From a virus: a DNA stretch of 64,000 bases. Location of the stretch: IMG/VR virus record IMGVR_UViG_3300024346_000008, positions 99,935-163,934 of that record, one strand, 5' to 3'. The position numbers were made by a program, and so were the translations under genes. This document shows positions 17,080 to 28,800 of this stretch, piece by piece; position 1 is the first letter of the stretch, and each line of letters begins with the position of its first letter. Under the pieces are notes generated by a model that saw nothing but the letters and a program-made list of their open reading frames with translations, did no database searches and was not told the DNA's origin.

Positions 17080-17256
17080 TTATAAGGTATCTCTTCGTAC
17101 TACTTTAATAATGAATTGTGGAACTTCGGTATCCTCGTAGGTGATAATAATTTTCCATAATTCATCTTCTATATAATCTCTAAACAGTATTGGTGTTGCT
17201 GGTGTCAACATTGCTTCATCTACCAACTCCCCAATTTTTTGTGCAAGTAAGCTCAT
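17080..17256 (-). CDS. Short ORF (58 residues), unknown function
   Basis: A complete small frame from an ATG at 17256 to TAA, filling the gap between a fibre gene and the 656-residue protein. It has an AGGACA ribosome-site sequence about 7 nt before the start. The protein has an N-terminal helix (SLLAQKIGELVDEAM) and an acidic/aromatic middle (FRDYIEDELWKIIITYEDTE). It fits the packing and strand of its neighbours, so it is probably real, but I do not recognise it. Confidence 0.6.
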   Translation of the reverse strand: MSLLAQKIGELVDEAMLTPATPILFRDYIEDELWKIIITYEDTEVPQFIIKVVRRDTL

Positions 17257-17268
17257 ATATGTGTCCTA

Positions 17269-19536
17269 TTAATTAGTATCCACCCACAAGTCATTGACTG
17301 ATGGACTTGCAGGAGCAGTTGTTCCAACGGTAAGTTTTAATGTTGACGGGCTGAAATGTGTTAACGCTCCAGTAAACGACCCCGTAACCGAACCCGTTAC
17401 CGATGATGCACTCACACTACCGTTCACGGTTAATGTATTTTGTAAATTTGTCGTAACTCCAATTCCCACATTTCCACTAGCACTAATAAACATTCGTGTG
17501 GTACTATCACTACTTGGTCCACCAGCAAACAATCGCACGTTAGATGACGCAATCGGTGATGCGTTTCCAAGATGTAATTCACCAACACTTGATGTAAGAT
17601 ACAAGTATCCATCACTTGGTCCACCCACCAATCCACCATTGTACGTGGTACTATTGATACCCATGTTAATATAGTTACCAAAATCTGTGGTAATATCATT
17701 ACCCGCTACGAAGTCGGCACTTGCATTATTTCCAGCATTTACATTATTGATTTTTACTTCAAAGAAATTATTAATTGAACCCGTGATTGCTAATGGAGTT
17801 AATATTGAACTAGAGATTAATAAAGATCCTGTAATAATTGCACTTCCACTAAATGGAAATCCATTACCAGACGCACCACCCACAGATGCGGTCGTGAATA
17901 TTTTATTGGTGGCCGTATTTAATACTAATACTTTATTAGCAGATGTTGTGTCGGTTACATTTACTAATTGAACATGTGAACCGGTAATGATAGAGGCAGA
18001 AACTATCGGGGCGATTACACTAACACCGGCAATGACGTTGCCATCGGCCGTTATTCCACTGGCTTGAATGTCGCCACCCGAAATCGCTTCATTTACTTGA
18101 AGAATGGTTATACTGTCAACCGCAACAGATACACTACTTGTTCCAAATAACGACCCCGTAAATATTCCAGTAAATGAACCTGTAAACGAACCAGTATTAA
18201 TTTGAGATGAACTACTCACTACTCCCTCTGTATTTAATTCTTTCTTCACGCCATCCAAGAAATGAGCCGAACCAGTGTCCAACGTAATTGTTCCAGTGGA
18301 TGTTATCGTACCACCAGTTAAACCATCTCCCGCAACTAATGATGTTATACCACTGCCGGGGGCACTTGGTGCATAAGATGCACTTAAAGCATAACTTGCA
18401 GTGGTAGCAAATGAAGCACTAGTGGCAGTCGTTGCACTTCCGCTAAGCGATCCCGTAATTCCCGCAGTCACCGTCAACGACCCCGTGATTACTGTATTCC
18501 CATTGACTTGTAATTTTGGACTTCCCGCAGTAATTGTTGGAATTTTACCAATTCCAATATAACTTGACGTATAGAATAAATCACCAGACCCGGTACCAAA
18601 TATTATCGTACCATCAGACAATGCCTCAAATACAGGATTACCGTCTGATTTAACTGCTGCTAGTAATGTTCCTGTTAAATTATCATCGACACTAAACAAC
18701 TCTCCCGATTTTCCAATTACTCTAAACACCACTGAACCTGTCGAAGACCCGGTGATAAGTAACGATCCTGTAATAATAGCACTTCCACTATACGGGAATG
18801 CGGCAGCCGTTGGTGCAAAGGACGCAGAGATAGCAACTGACGCTGATTGTGCCCAACTTGCCGTACCAAACGTGGAACCACTATGCGTTCCAATAAACGA
18901 CCCCGTAAAGGAGCCGGTGAACGGCGCCGTTAAGGACGTAAATTGCGTCGAACTAGAAATAACACCTACTTGCATTGGCGCAAAGGACGCAGAGATAGCA
19001 ACTGACGCTGATTGTGCCCAACTTCCTGTTCCGGTAAGAGTGCCAATAAACGACCCCGTGAATGACCCCGTGTTGATTTGTGCGGAACTACTAACTATAC
19101 CCGTGGGCAATCCTGTAGGTAATATATACGACGATGTGGTAGCAACACTACTTGTACCAAATAATGACCCCGTAATACCCCCAGAATTCATTTGCAATGA
19201 TCCTGTGATAAATACACTACCACTAATATCTAAATCCGTAGTAGGATTTGCTTTATCTATACCAATACGACTACCAGTGACGACGAGGGTATTTTTATTA
19301 AATGACCCCATCACGACTCTATCATCACTAAAGACTTCTAGTATGGGTAATCCTGAAATATCATTGACGCTCATCAATGACCCAGATAAGCTATCCGTAA
19401 TACCAAACAGTGATCCCGAATTACCATAGAACGCAATACTACCCGACGTTTCTACCTGTAGTCGGATAGTATTTGCTGCGGAGCCACTGAATTGGATGGA
19501 TGCACTACCTGGGGTAATTAATATATTATTTGGCAC
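17269..19536 (-). CDS. Tail fibre protein with SGSF/FGTSSWA repeats
   Basis: A 755-residue fibre-like protein. GTG start at 19536 with the ribosome site ACGAGGA (sense) 7 nt upstream. It contains four to five copies of the Ser/Gly/Thr repeat TGSFTGSFxGTxxGT(A/S)SWA, several TGSLLITGS strands, and near residues 595-690 the module FVAGNDITTDFGNYINMGIN with GGPSDGYLYLTSS and LHLGNASP, shared with the 1361-residue fibre. The end (TVGTTAPASPSVNDLWVDT) is typical of phage fibre tips. It would form an extended trimeric fibre or adhesin. Confidence 0.85.
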   Translation of the reverse strand: MPNNILITPGSASIQFSGSAANTIRLQVETSGSIAFYGNSGSLFGITDSLSGSLMSVNDISGLPILEVFSDDRVVMGSFNKNTLVVTGSRIGIDKANPTTDLDISGSVFITGSLQMNSGGITGSLFGTSSVATTSSYILPTGLPTGIVSSSAQINTGSFTGSFIGTLTGTGSWAQSASVAISASFAPMQVGVISSSTQFTSLTAPFTGSFTGSFIGTHSGSTFGTASWAQSASVAISASFAPTAAAFPYSGSAIITGSLLITGSSTGSVVFRVIGKSGELFSVDDNLTGTLLAAVKSDGNPVFEALSDGTIIFGTGSGDLFYTSSYIGIGKIPTITAGSPKLQVNGNTVITGSLTVTAGITGSLSGSATTATSASFATTASYALSASYAPSAPGSGITSLVAGDGLTGGTITSTGTITLDTGSAHFLDGVKKELNTEGVVSSSSQINTGSFTGSFTGIFTGSLFGTSSVSVAVDSITILQVNEAISGGDIQASGITADGNVIAGVSVIAPIVSASIITGSHVQLVNVTDTTSANKVLVLNTATNKIFTTASVGGASGNGFPFSGSAIITGSLLISSSILTPLAITGSINNFFEVKINNVNAGNNASADFVAGNDITTDFGNYINMGINSTTYNGGLVGGPSDGYLYLTSSVGELHLGNASPIASSNVRLFAGGPSSDSTTRMFISASGNVGIGVTTNLQNTLTVNGSVSASSVTGSVTGSFTGALTHFSPSTLKLTVGTTAPASPSVNDLWVDTN
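18150..19175 (-). repeat. Fibre repeat array A (SGSFTGSF type)
   Basis: Coding repeats within the 755-residue fibre. At the DNA level, segments such as CAATAAACGACCCCGTAAA recur, and a stretch near 18810-18850 is repeated almost exactly near 18975-19020. They belong to the same family as the arrays in the other three large fibre genes. Confidence 0.75.
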
Positions 19537-19603
19537 TCATATTCCTCGTAAAAGTCACGTATATATACATATCAGATATACCCACAAATGTCCTTAAAAT
19601 ACA

Positions 19604-19918
19604 CTACGGTTCTGGCGTTGGCTCAGGTGTTGGTTCTGGTGTCGGCGTTGGCGTTGGTTCCGGAGTCGGTTCTGGCGTTGGAGTTGGTTCCGGTGTTGGT
19701 TCTGGTAGATATTCTAATCCCAACGCGTCACATAATTCATCTTCATCCCATGTTGCCTTACCCTTTACAACGGCAGCAGCAATTAACGCAGTATCCGATA
19801 AATTTGCTTGTGCTTGTAATTGTCCTACATCCGGTACATCGGTATAATAAATAACTTGCACCGCATCGGAATTGACATTTTTACTATAATACATTAGGTA
19901 CTTTAAAAATGTTGGCAT
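19604..19918 (-). CDS. Small virion-type protein with Pro-Glu-Pro-Thr tail
   Basis: A 104-residue protein. The first about 70 residues are folded-looking (PTFLKYLMYYSKNVNSDAVQ, VIYYTDVPDVGQL, WDEDELCDALGLEYL). The last about 34 residues are a PEPTPTPEPTPE repeat. The Pro-rich tail is probably rigid and extended and could be a stalk or linker. It has its own promoter-like motif 38 nt upstream. Function unknown. Confidence 0.72.
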   Translation of the reverse strand: MPTFLKYLMYYSKNVNSDAVQVIYYTDVPDVGQLQAQANLSDTALIAAAVVKGKATWDEDELCDALGLEYLPEPTPEPTPTPEPTPEPTPTPTPEPTPEPTPEP

Positions 19919-19955
19919 GATATGTCTCTACAAATAAAAGGTTGATACTGACTTA

Positions 19956-19966
19956 TATAAATATTC
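19956..19966 (-). promoter_or_regulatory. Promoter-like motif before the 104-residue gene
   Basis: Sense GAATATTTATA, 38 nt upstream of the start at 19918. It is a member of the recurring intergenic motif of this window. Confidence 0.5.
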
Positions 19967-19967
19967 T

Positions 19968-20726
19968 TTAAATTCCGAACCGTGACCGTTGTGCGTTAAA
20001 ATTTTGAAGGATTTCTTGTGGGGACAGACCTCTGTTGTATATAGATACATTCGACAATCTTCCCGTAAAATAATTTCCAGCAGTATTACGACCAATATTT
20101 AAATTATCGGATTGAGTGCCGTATGGTGCACTTTTTGTTATAGTGCCTTGGTCAAGTACACCATTTATATAAATTTGTATATCATTTAAATTTGTGGTAG
20201 TTGTATTTGTGGTATATACGACGGTGACATGTTTCCAGATATCTGCCAGAGTCATTACCGTTGAATTACTTGAATATCTAGTACAACATACGCCTGATGC
20301 ACCATTTTTAATTTCTGCCTTAAGTGCACTCGCGCTATCAAACAGACTAGGAAACCCCCATCCCCATCCACCGGATGTACATCCTTTACTTAAAATATAT
20401 TGAACATTAAGATTAACGAAGCCGGTCTGAGGCCCTACCCATGCACTTGTTGTAAATGTTGTATTAGTAAAATCAAATGTCGTGGGATTTTGTATATTTA
20501 TATACTGAGTTCCTACTGGAGAATTTTCGGCTACTCCTGCAAATTGCAAACTTATCCCAGGTGCACTATTATAAACGGTAATATTATTAAGTAAACTTCC
20601 ACTAGTATTATTTCCACTCAAATCTGTCCATGTGGTACTACCACTAACATATGATTTAGTATTTGCCGCATCAAGATATACTACTAATCCATCGGTGACT
20701 ATTTTTGGAGAATGAATAAACGCCAT
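19968..20726 (-). CDS. LamG/concanavalin-like lectin-domain protein, copy 3
   Basis: A 252-residue protein with LamG-like features: DGLVVYLDAANTKSYVSGST and WTDLSGN at the start, AWVGPQ, HVTVVYTTN, IQIYINGVLD, a FTGRLSNVSIYNRGLSPQEI segment and an NFNAQRSRFGI end. It is paralogous to the genes at 20730 and 22110. Such lectin-fold domains bind glycans, so this is probably a surface adhesin that helps host binding. Confidence 0.85.
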   Translation of the reverse strand: MAFIHSPKIVTDGLVVYLDAANTKSYVSGSTTWTDLSGNNTSGSLLNNITVYNSAPGISLQFAGVAENSPVGTQYINIQNPTTFDFTNTTFTTSAWVGPQTGFVNLNVQYILSKGCTSGGWGWGFPSLFDSASALKAEIKNGASGVCCTRYSSNSTVMTLADIWKHVTVVYTTNTTTTNLNDIQIYINGVLDQGTITKSAPYGTQSDNLNIGRNTAGNYFTGRLSNVSIYNRGLSPQEILQNFNAQRSRFGI

Positions 20727-20729
20727 ATA

Positions 20730-21440
20730 TTATACTCCAAATCTGCCGCGAGTGGCGTTAAAGTTTTGAAGAACTTCGTCGGGAGAAAGTGCTTTATTAT
20801 AAATTTTTACATTATAAATACTACCACTTAGATACGCGGTTGCGTTGCCTCGTTGACCTATAAAAAATGTGTTTGCGTTCACGGTTGCCGCAATAAGGAA
20901 CGAAGACGCACCTTTATTTGGTGCAGCTATTCCATTAAGATACATTTGATATGTTGATATACCATCAAACGTTGCGGTCACATGATATATACTTCCAGTG
21001 GGTATATTTGCTACTGAATAGTTTACGGGGACGCTCCCTACACTATTCAGTACATAAAATATTCTTTCTGAATCGGTTGCTATAGCCAATCCCAATTGTA
21101 CATTTCGTGAACCCGAAGTATATGCTATAATTCTACGGTATGTCGTTGTTAATGCAGACGCAGGAGTGTCTGTTTTCACCATACACTCCAGTGTAAACGA
21201 AGGTGCATTATTAAGTGCAGTTGGATATGAAACATTTACAAAGTCATTCGTTCCATCAAATACAATACTACCACCATTTTCCCCACTAAAGGTTGGTCCG
21301 TTTGTTAAACTTCCACTATTATTATTTCCACTTAAATCTGTCCATGTGGTACTACCACTAACATACGACTTCCGATTGGCGGCATCTAATGCAAGCACTA
21401 ATCCATCGGTGACTATTTTGGGACTATATGATGTAGACAT
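20730..21440 (-). CDS. LamG/concanavalin-like lectin-domain protein, copy 2
   Basis: A 236-residue paralogue of the next gene: DGLVLALDAANRKSYVSGST, WTDLSGNNNSGSL, FDGTNDFVNVSYP, then TLECMVKTD, YHVTATFDG, YQMYLNGI, and GSIYNVKIYNKALSPDEVL with NFNATRGRFGV at the end. The concanavalin-like fold suggests carbohydrate binding on the virion surface. The closest copies share about the first 40 residues nearly identically, a sign of recent duplication or conversion. Confidence 0.85.
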   Translation of the reverse strand: MSTSYSPKIVTDGLVLALDAANRKSYVSGSTTWTDLSGNNNSGSLTNGPTFSGENGGSIVFDGTNDFVNVSYPTALNNAPSFTLECMVKTDTPASALTTTYRRIIAYTSGSRNVQLGLAIATDSERIFYVLNSVGSVPVNYSVANIPTGSIYHVTATFDGISTYQMYLNGIAAPNKGASSFLIAATVNANTFFIGQRGNATAYLSGSIYNVKIYNKALSPDEVLQNFNATRGRFGV

Positions 21441-21441
21441 A

Positions 21442-22083
21442 TTATTGACTTCCTTCTATAAGTTTTCCAACAGGATTTTGTGAAATAATACATAATGATG
21501 TTGCATTCGTGGTAGGTATATCTGCTGCAATAAAGTTATCCCCACGGGTTGCACGAACGTTGTCAGCAATATACATTACCCCAGGTTGCCCAGAAGTATG
21601 TGTATTATCCACTATTGATGTGATAAATTGTTTATTTTTATATACAGAAATTACATTTCCAGTTGCACGTATTGTTAGTACATCACCCACTGCACTTACC
21701 ACCCATGTACCGGAGGCCACTTTAACAAACGTACCATTTCCATCACACCGAAGTATTCCTGAATAACTTGTATTGAATCCATCAATAGATAATATATATC
21801 CCGTAAATCCTACGCCCATTCTAACGCCTGCACCAATGTAATCAAACGCTCCGCGTGTAGTTAAGGTAAGTGTTGCTTCTTGGTTTGGAGGAAATGTAAT
21901 TATTTGTGGGTCTACAAAGTTATAACCAGCATTGGTACTAAGTCCCGCCGTATTAGATATAACTTGTAGAGAAACCCATCCGGCTGCACTAGACGTGAGA
22001 TAGTTTGACCCTAAATTACCATTTGCTCTATTAAAATTATCAATAAATACATTGGCAGATGCCATACTTGCGGATACTGGCAT
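21442..22083 (-). CDS. Concanavalin-like virion protein (DNFNRANG type)
   Basis: A 213-residue protein beginning with VFIDNFNRANGNLGSN, which is typical of concanavalin-like or family-16-like lectin domains found in phage tail proteins. The rest is beta-strand-rich (LTLTTRGAFDYIGAGVRM, TGYILSIDGF, GDVLTIRATGNVISVYKNKQ). It differs from the three LamG paralogues flanking it and lacks their shared C-terminal tail. Probably an adhesin or minor fibre protein. Confidence 0.78.
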   Translation of the reverse strand: MPVSASMASANVFIDNFNRANGNLGSNYLTSSAAGWVSLQVISNTAGLSTNAGYNFVDPQIITFPPNQEATLTLTTRGAFDYIGAGVRMGVGFTGYILSIDGFNTSYSGILRCDGNGTFVKVASGTWVVSAVGDVLTIRATGNVISVYKNKQFITSIVDNTHTSGQPGVMYIADNVRATRGDNFIAADIPTTNATSLCIISQNPVGKLIEGSQ

Positions 22084-22109
22084 CTTATTTTACCTTTATA
22101 AAAAACATG

Positions 22110-22826
22110 TTATAATCCAAACCGTGCACGGGTGGCGTTATAATTAGCAAGAACTTCTGTTGCACTCAATGTTCTATTGTATATATGCGCCATATACATA
22201 CGAAAGGGCGGTGCATTCGGTTGTGCAACATTTCCCCCGATTAAATAATCATTGGGAATATTTGCCGCGGCATATGTACCACCAGTAGCGTTTGTTCCCA
22301 CAGATGACCCATTTCTATAAAAAGTTAAAGTGGTTCCATTATATGTCATCATATAATACTGATAAGTGCTTACTATCCAACTATTTGACGCGCCGGCTTC
22401 AGGTGAACCACCACCGGTTTTCATCGTTGCCGCAGCTTGAGTTGTTGATGTTGACCCTTGATATATTAATCCTGCCACATTAGTTCCACCAACATTTATG
22501 CTAGATGATAATATAAATACGGGGCCTGTTCCACTGGTACCCGTTGGGTATAACCAAATACCCATACTAAATGCGCTACCAACGGTAACGCTTCCGGCTA
22601 CTCCTGTGCATGCATCGGGTTTTGTGGTAAACGCCAAGCCACCACGCGCGTCCGTTGTATAATTACTACTGGACATTAATCCATTTGCTCCTCTACCCGT
22701 CAAGTCTTTTGCTGTTAGTGTCGATACACCAGACCGATATGAAAAACTGTTTGCCATATCAATTGACATGATTAATCCATCATTAATTAAATTACCCGTT
22801 GGACGACTTCCTGCATATATTGTCAT
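22110..22826 (-). CDS. LamG/concanavalin-like lectin-domain protein, copy 1
   Basis: A 238-residue protein with DGLIMSIDMANSFSYRSG, a central MGIWLYPTGTSG segment, a YYMMTYNGTTLTFYRNGSSV strand pair, and the shared ending MYMAHIYNRTLSATEVL with NYNATRARFGL. It is the most diverged of the three LamG-like paralogues. It starts 2 nt after the stop of the 2363-residue fibre and may attach to it. Confidence 0.83.
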   Translation of the reverse strand: MTIYAGSRPTGNLINDGLIMSIDMANSFSYRSGVSTLTAKDLTGRGANGLMSSSNYTTDARGGLAFTTKPDACTGVAGSVTVGSAFSMGIWLYPTGTSGTGPVFILSSSINVGGTNVAGLIYQGSTSTTQAAATMKTGGGSPEAGASNSWIVSTYQYYMMTYNGTTLTFYRNGSSVGTNATGGTYAAANIPNDYLIGGNVAQPNAPPFRMYMAHIYNRTLSATEVLANYNATRARFGL

Positions 22827-22827
22827 A

Positions 22828-25800
22828 TTATTCTACCGTTTGTAATGTGTCTACGTCTTTACGTGTTGCTTGTACAAAGTAAAAGCAATCAATTGGGGTA
22901 TTTGAATTAATAACTACGGTATTATTTTCAATGTTTTGTACATATAATATTTGTTGTGTACCAATTGGCGTTAATTGTACCGTAATACTATCTGCATCTA
23001 CTAACCATTCCCATTCTTCTGGTAATTGGATAATATTATTTTTTGTTAACCGTCCCCGCACATATACGCCATGTTCTGGACCTTCCAATACACCGTAGAT
23101 AAGTTTCTTGCCTAACAATATTTGATGGTCAATTTTGAAACTCTTGGTCGTAGCTTGAAATGCTCCGAGTATTGTTGCCGACCCTGTGATATTTAATGCG
23201 TTACTGCCCGTAATGGTTAATGACCCCGTGATGATGGCGTTTCCAGTATATGGGAACGTTGACCCAATACTGGACGTAGTAAAGATTTTTCCGGTAGCAG
23301 TTTCTAATACCAATACACTATTTGCATTAGTGGTATTGGATATACTTACTAAATTGACATTGGATGCGGTGATACTACCATTTGTAGCGTTAAGACTGCC
23401 CGATACCGTGAGGTTATTACTAAAGTTACCAGACCCCGATACATCAAAATTATAGTTTGGCGTAACAATGTTAATACCAACTTTTGCTACCGATGGTGAT
23501 TGTGAACCAGTAAATTGAACTGCTACATTGTTATACGAGCCGGTGGCAAATATAATTCCGCCAATATTAATAGAATCGGTTATGTTACGAGGTAAACCAA
23601 TACTGTTACCCACAACGATATTGTTTGACCCCATACTATCTACTGAATTAACTACATATCCCGACGAGTCTCCTATTAATATTGAATATGAGGCACTAAC
23701 TGCATTATTTCCGGCACGTTTTCCTAAAAATGTTGAATAACGTGCGTTACTTGCACCAAATCCTGCCCGCAGTCCAATAAAGGTTGAACCGGTTGCGTCC
23801 GTGGCAAGTTCACCGGCACGTTCACCAATAAATGTTGAATTACTTGCTCTACTTGCACTAAATCCTGTCCGCAGTCCAATAAAGGTTGAGTTGTATGGAT
23901 CAGTGGCGTTCTGACCGGCACTTGCCCCCACAAATGTTGATAATGATGCGGATATTGCCTTATATCCTGCAAAAGACCCTAAAAATGTTGAAGTATCTGC
24001 TTTACTTGCACTAAACCCAGCACTGTCACCAACAAAGGTTGAATTGAATGCAGATCGTGCTGCGAAGCCTGCTTGGTCACCAATAAATACGACATTGTAT
24101 GCCCCCGACGCAGAGTATCCCGCTTGATATCCTAGTAAATTTGAATTATTAAAGTTACCCGGGTCACCTGCTCCTGCTTCAGACCCGATAAAATTAGAAT
24201 TAGATGCATTGCGGCCGCCCTGCGTTCCTGCAAGATATCCAATCATGACAGAATCGTTTGATGCAACTGCGTCATATGCTACTTGATATCCAATGTATAC
24301 ACTATTATATGAACCGTTACGAGCGGCGGTGGTTCCTATAAATGTTGAATAATCACAATCAAACGATGCCGTTCCTGCGCCGAATCCTAAATATGATGCG
24401 GAAATTCCAGGTCTACCTATCCCAGAATTTGCTGTTATTAATGAACTTGACGCCCCGGCGGCAAAGGGATAACTGGATGATATTGCATTACTTGCCCAAC
24501 TACTCGTACCGAACAATGAACTAGTAATTCCGCCACCGATAACCGTGATACCACTACCCGTCACCGTCAATGACCCACTAATGACTGCTGCACCAACAAA
24601 CGGGAATGTAGTTGCCGTCACCCCCGTTAATCCGGTACCATCCCCCTTGAATGACCCCGTAAAGGAGCCAGTGAATGGGTCACTTAGTGTAGTAAATTGT
24701 TGTGAACTAGAGACAACTCCAGCAGGTAATGTTGCAATTGCACTTAATGCGTAGGATGCAGTTGTGGCAAACGAACTGGATATTGCATTACTTGCCCAAC
24801 TACTCGTACCGAACAATGATGCGGTAATATTATTGGTGGAGAAGACTTTATTGGTTGCCGTTTCTAATACTAAAAGCGTATTTGGACCAGGAGTACCAGA
24901 AAGTACTAAGTTCACATTTGATGCGGTAACACTGCCCGAAATATTCAACGACCCACTAATGACTACTGGACCCACCGTTGTTTGACTGCCCGTAGTGTAT
25001 AATGACCCCGATACATCTAATCCATTTGGAAAATTAATATATCCCGTAAAAGATGACGCGGTTGCTGCCGTGGTGGCAAAGGATGCAGTTGGTGGCGTAA
25101 AGGTAATAGACGTTGCTGCGGATGCCGTGGTAGCAAATGAAGATGATACTACATTACTTGCCCAACTACTCGTACCAAATACTGACCCACTAAATATACC
25201 AATAAACGACCCTGTGAACGATCCTGTATTAATTTGCGAAGAACTGGAAACCACTCCCGCAGGTAATGTTACATTTGCACTTAATGCATAACTTGATGTA
25301 GTGGCAAATGAGGAGGAGATTGCGTTACTGGCCCAACTGGCTGTTCCAAACGCAGACCCACTATGAATGCCAATGAACGACCCTGTAAACGAGCCGGTAT
25401 TAATTTGTGCAGAACTAGAAACCGTACCCGTTGGTAAGAACGCAATAACTTGTGCAGAACTACTGACAATGTTTGCAGGAACATTACTTAGTCCTGTGTA
25501 GGATACTTGTCCAGAACTGGATACCGTTCCAGCGGGCAATCCCGATGGAAGTACATAAGATGCTGATGTTGCCCAACTACTTGTTCCCGTCAAGGTACCT
25601 ACAAACGAACCACTAAACGAACCTGTATTGATTTGGGTAGAACTACTAACCAATCCTTCAGGTATTCCAGTGAGCGATGTCCATGCAGTTGACCCCGTAG
25701 CCATCGTGGGTGCCCATGAGGCAGATATTGCAAATGATGCAGTGGTTGCCCAACTAGACGTACCTATTAATGTTCCCGTAAACGAACCGCTAAACGACCC

Positions 25801-28800
25801 CGTATTGATTTGTACAGAACTACTAACTAACCCCTCCGGTATACCGGTAAGACTTGTCCATGTAGTTGACCCTGTGGCTTGTGTTGGTGCCCATGACGCA
25901 GATAACGCCGAGACTGCAAAGGATGAGGTGGTGGCAAATGAACTGGATATTGCGTTACTTGCCCAACTTGCGGTCCCTATTAAGGTTCCAATGATTTGGT
26001 TGGTGACATTCAACGAACCTGTTATACCGTAAGACCCTGTGAGTTGTTTGCTGTTAATCCATATACTACCACTTTTTACTAATAAATCCCCGTATGAAGA
26101 ACCAGCTACATTTACATCGTGTAATTCATCCAGTTCATATCCGTTATCTATCTTGACATAGATTGCCCCCGCCGATGCGTGTACACGTTCAACATATCCA
26201 ATTTGTACACCGTGATAGGGTGCCTCGGGTCTGGTCTGGGTGTACTCTCCTGCAGATGCACTTAACCACAACAAGGCGCCGGGTGTCAGACCAATTGTGT
26301 TCAGGCCGTGAACTACACCAACTACAGTGACGAACCCTTCTTGGCCAGAGAGAATGGGTTCGGTAACCACTCCAATGGTATTAGATGAACCAAGTTCCGC
26401 AGTGGCCGATGCACGACGAACTGCAATTCGGTTTCCCTGTGAACCAGAGATGTAGACTGCCGTACCGTCAGTAAGTGTGGTTGCTTCAGCATTAAATACA
26501 CGTGCGACTAATTCTTGTCCAATCTGAAGGGTTGTATTTCCACCCTTCAATCCAAGGTCAAGGGTGCCGTCACCATCATTCCATACCAATCTACCTGCTG
26601 CACCACCAACTACTGCGGTAGTATCAATGTCAATGTAAGATGCCTTTACACTTCCTGTGACGATAACAGAGCCGGTAATAATCTGAGTTCCTACAAAAAT
26701 GTTGGACCCTGTTGAAGCATATGTAGTAGAATCTCTATTGTCCAGTAAATCCGAATTTAATGCGGAGACTGCGTTATTTGCCCAACTTGCCGTACCAAAC
26801 ATGGTACCAACATTCGTAATATTATTACCGTCCAAGGATAAGGTGCCAGCCATTGCACGGGTTCCATTTACTAACAAATATTGTGTATGGTCGTCTGCAT
26901 TTAATCCTAATAGATTTCCGTGAACAGACGAGGCGTTTACTCCTGCTGCTCTAAATCCAATGATTGGACGAATGTCCTGTATTTGTGTAATATTTGCAGA
27001 ACCAGATTGCACATAGACTGCCGCCAATGCAACAACCCCATCATTAAAATATGTTGGAATACTTGGTAGGTTTGCATTTTCTGCGGCAACTAGCGTTGAA
27101 TATTGATTGGAATTAATAACAAGGAAATATTTTTCGTCTATTCCTTCACCCACACCATATAATGTATGTTTTGTGTATGCAGATGCGGATAATGGAGCCA
27201 ATACACTTGCGGAAGCATACAGATTGTTTGGAACAATAGACGAGGTATATCGTGCCCATGTTGATGCACTTGGGTAATATTGAGTAAGATTTATAGATGA
27301 TGTGCCAGAAGGAGTAAACTTATTTTCTGAGAAGAAATATGTTCCTGCTGTTACATCTAATTTAAATGGCGTGGAATCTTCGGTAACGGTAGACCCTGCT
27401 GCATATACTGGTCCCAATGCTTCTCTATTAAATGTAGAGAGTTTGTTGGCCATGTGTTCGCCATTATATGGCGTTTGGTCAATAAGTTCAATTCCAGTAT
27501 TATTTGTTACCACTCTACCCAAGATAATATTGGTTTCATTATTCGGAATAGAACCTGCGGCAGTTAATACTTCCGTGGAGGTTAAGTAAATGTAATTATT
27601 GGAATTTGCGGTTAAGGTTAGATTACCGTTTACCCAATCTATTCTTTTGTATACCGCCGCATCAGTTGCATCTCGTGCATATCCAAATCCAGACGCAACG
27701 GTAATATTAAATCCACTGCCCGTGGTAATATTGCCGTCCTCCATAACACCCATTGGAGAACCCTTAAAAATAAGAGTAGTTGCATCCGTATGAGTTCCAT
27801 CGGCGAATGTTACTGCTAAATTACGGGTAATATCATTTTCACCGTCAGTATCATCTAAGAAGTTCCAAAAGAAATTGTCACTTAAATTATTAATTTTACC
27901 ATGAGACGCAACACCTTGATACCGACCTTTTGTAGAGGTATTCAATACATCAAAGTCGTATATATTTGAATTATGAATCATACTACCAACAATTCTAAAT
28001 TCAGGGGCAGGAGATGCAGCAGGAACTCGTACACCATAATCCCAATTTTGCATCTCTAAGGCTGCGGCTTCGAATGATGCGCCTTGTTCTATTTTAATTG
28101 CAGTAGACCCTGCGGTATTATCTCCTTTAAATAATCCTGTATACAAACTTAAACTAGAACTTGGACCCACTACATAGTTACCTATACCAGAACTACTGGA
28201 TGGGAATAAGTAATAATTTTCTACGTTAGCCAATACACTAAAGTTGTTACTAGACGAAACATATACTCCATAACTAAACGGCCCATTAATGTCTACATAT
28301 TCTCCATAGAACGTTGAATTGGCGGTGTTTGCCGATACTTTAACGCCATAATCATAGTTGTATATGGAAATTTTATGTACTTGGGCAAAGTCACTACTAA
28401 CAATTTGTCCTATGTCTGGTGCGGATAAAGCAGAATATCCCGCAACATTATTACCTTTTAATGTTAAAAATGAAACTTCGTTGGTAGGTCCAAGAATAAG
28501 TTGGTCAAATGCTCCGCTTCCGGATGGAATAATAACTGTTGTTTGAGTATCCGATCCAAGAATAGCAATATATGGTTTTCCACGCATATCTATTTGCTTT
28601 TCTGTGAATTCTCCTGGTCCTACTTCAATAACATATCTGTTATTTTCTGCGGAATCTGTGATATATGCAACCGATGCACTAATAGATGTAAAATCTCCAC
28701 CCTTTTTTGCAACGGTAATTCTTCGTGGGTCTTGGTTTACTTCATAAAGTGGAGCATCTTTTGCAATAAGAGTTTTTAAGAATGTATCGGTCCCAGATAC

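Noticed and set aside
18752-19429. Plus-strand frame of 225 codons opposite the 755-residue fibre
   Set aside because: It is a repeat-driven shadow (Asn-Asp-Pro-Val units that mirror the Gly-Ser repeats). The minus-strand gene has a GTG start with a good ribosome site and fibre modules.
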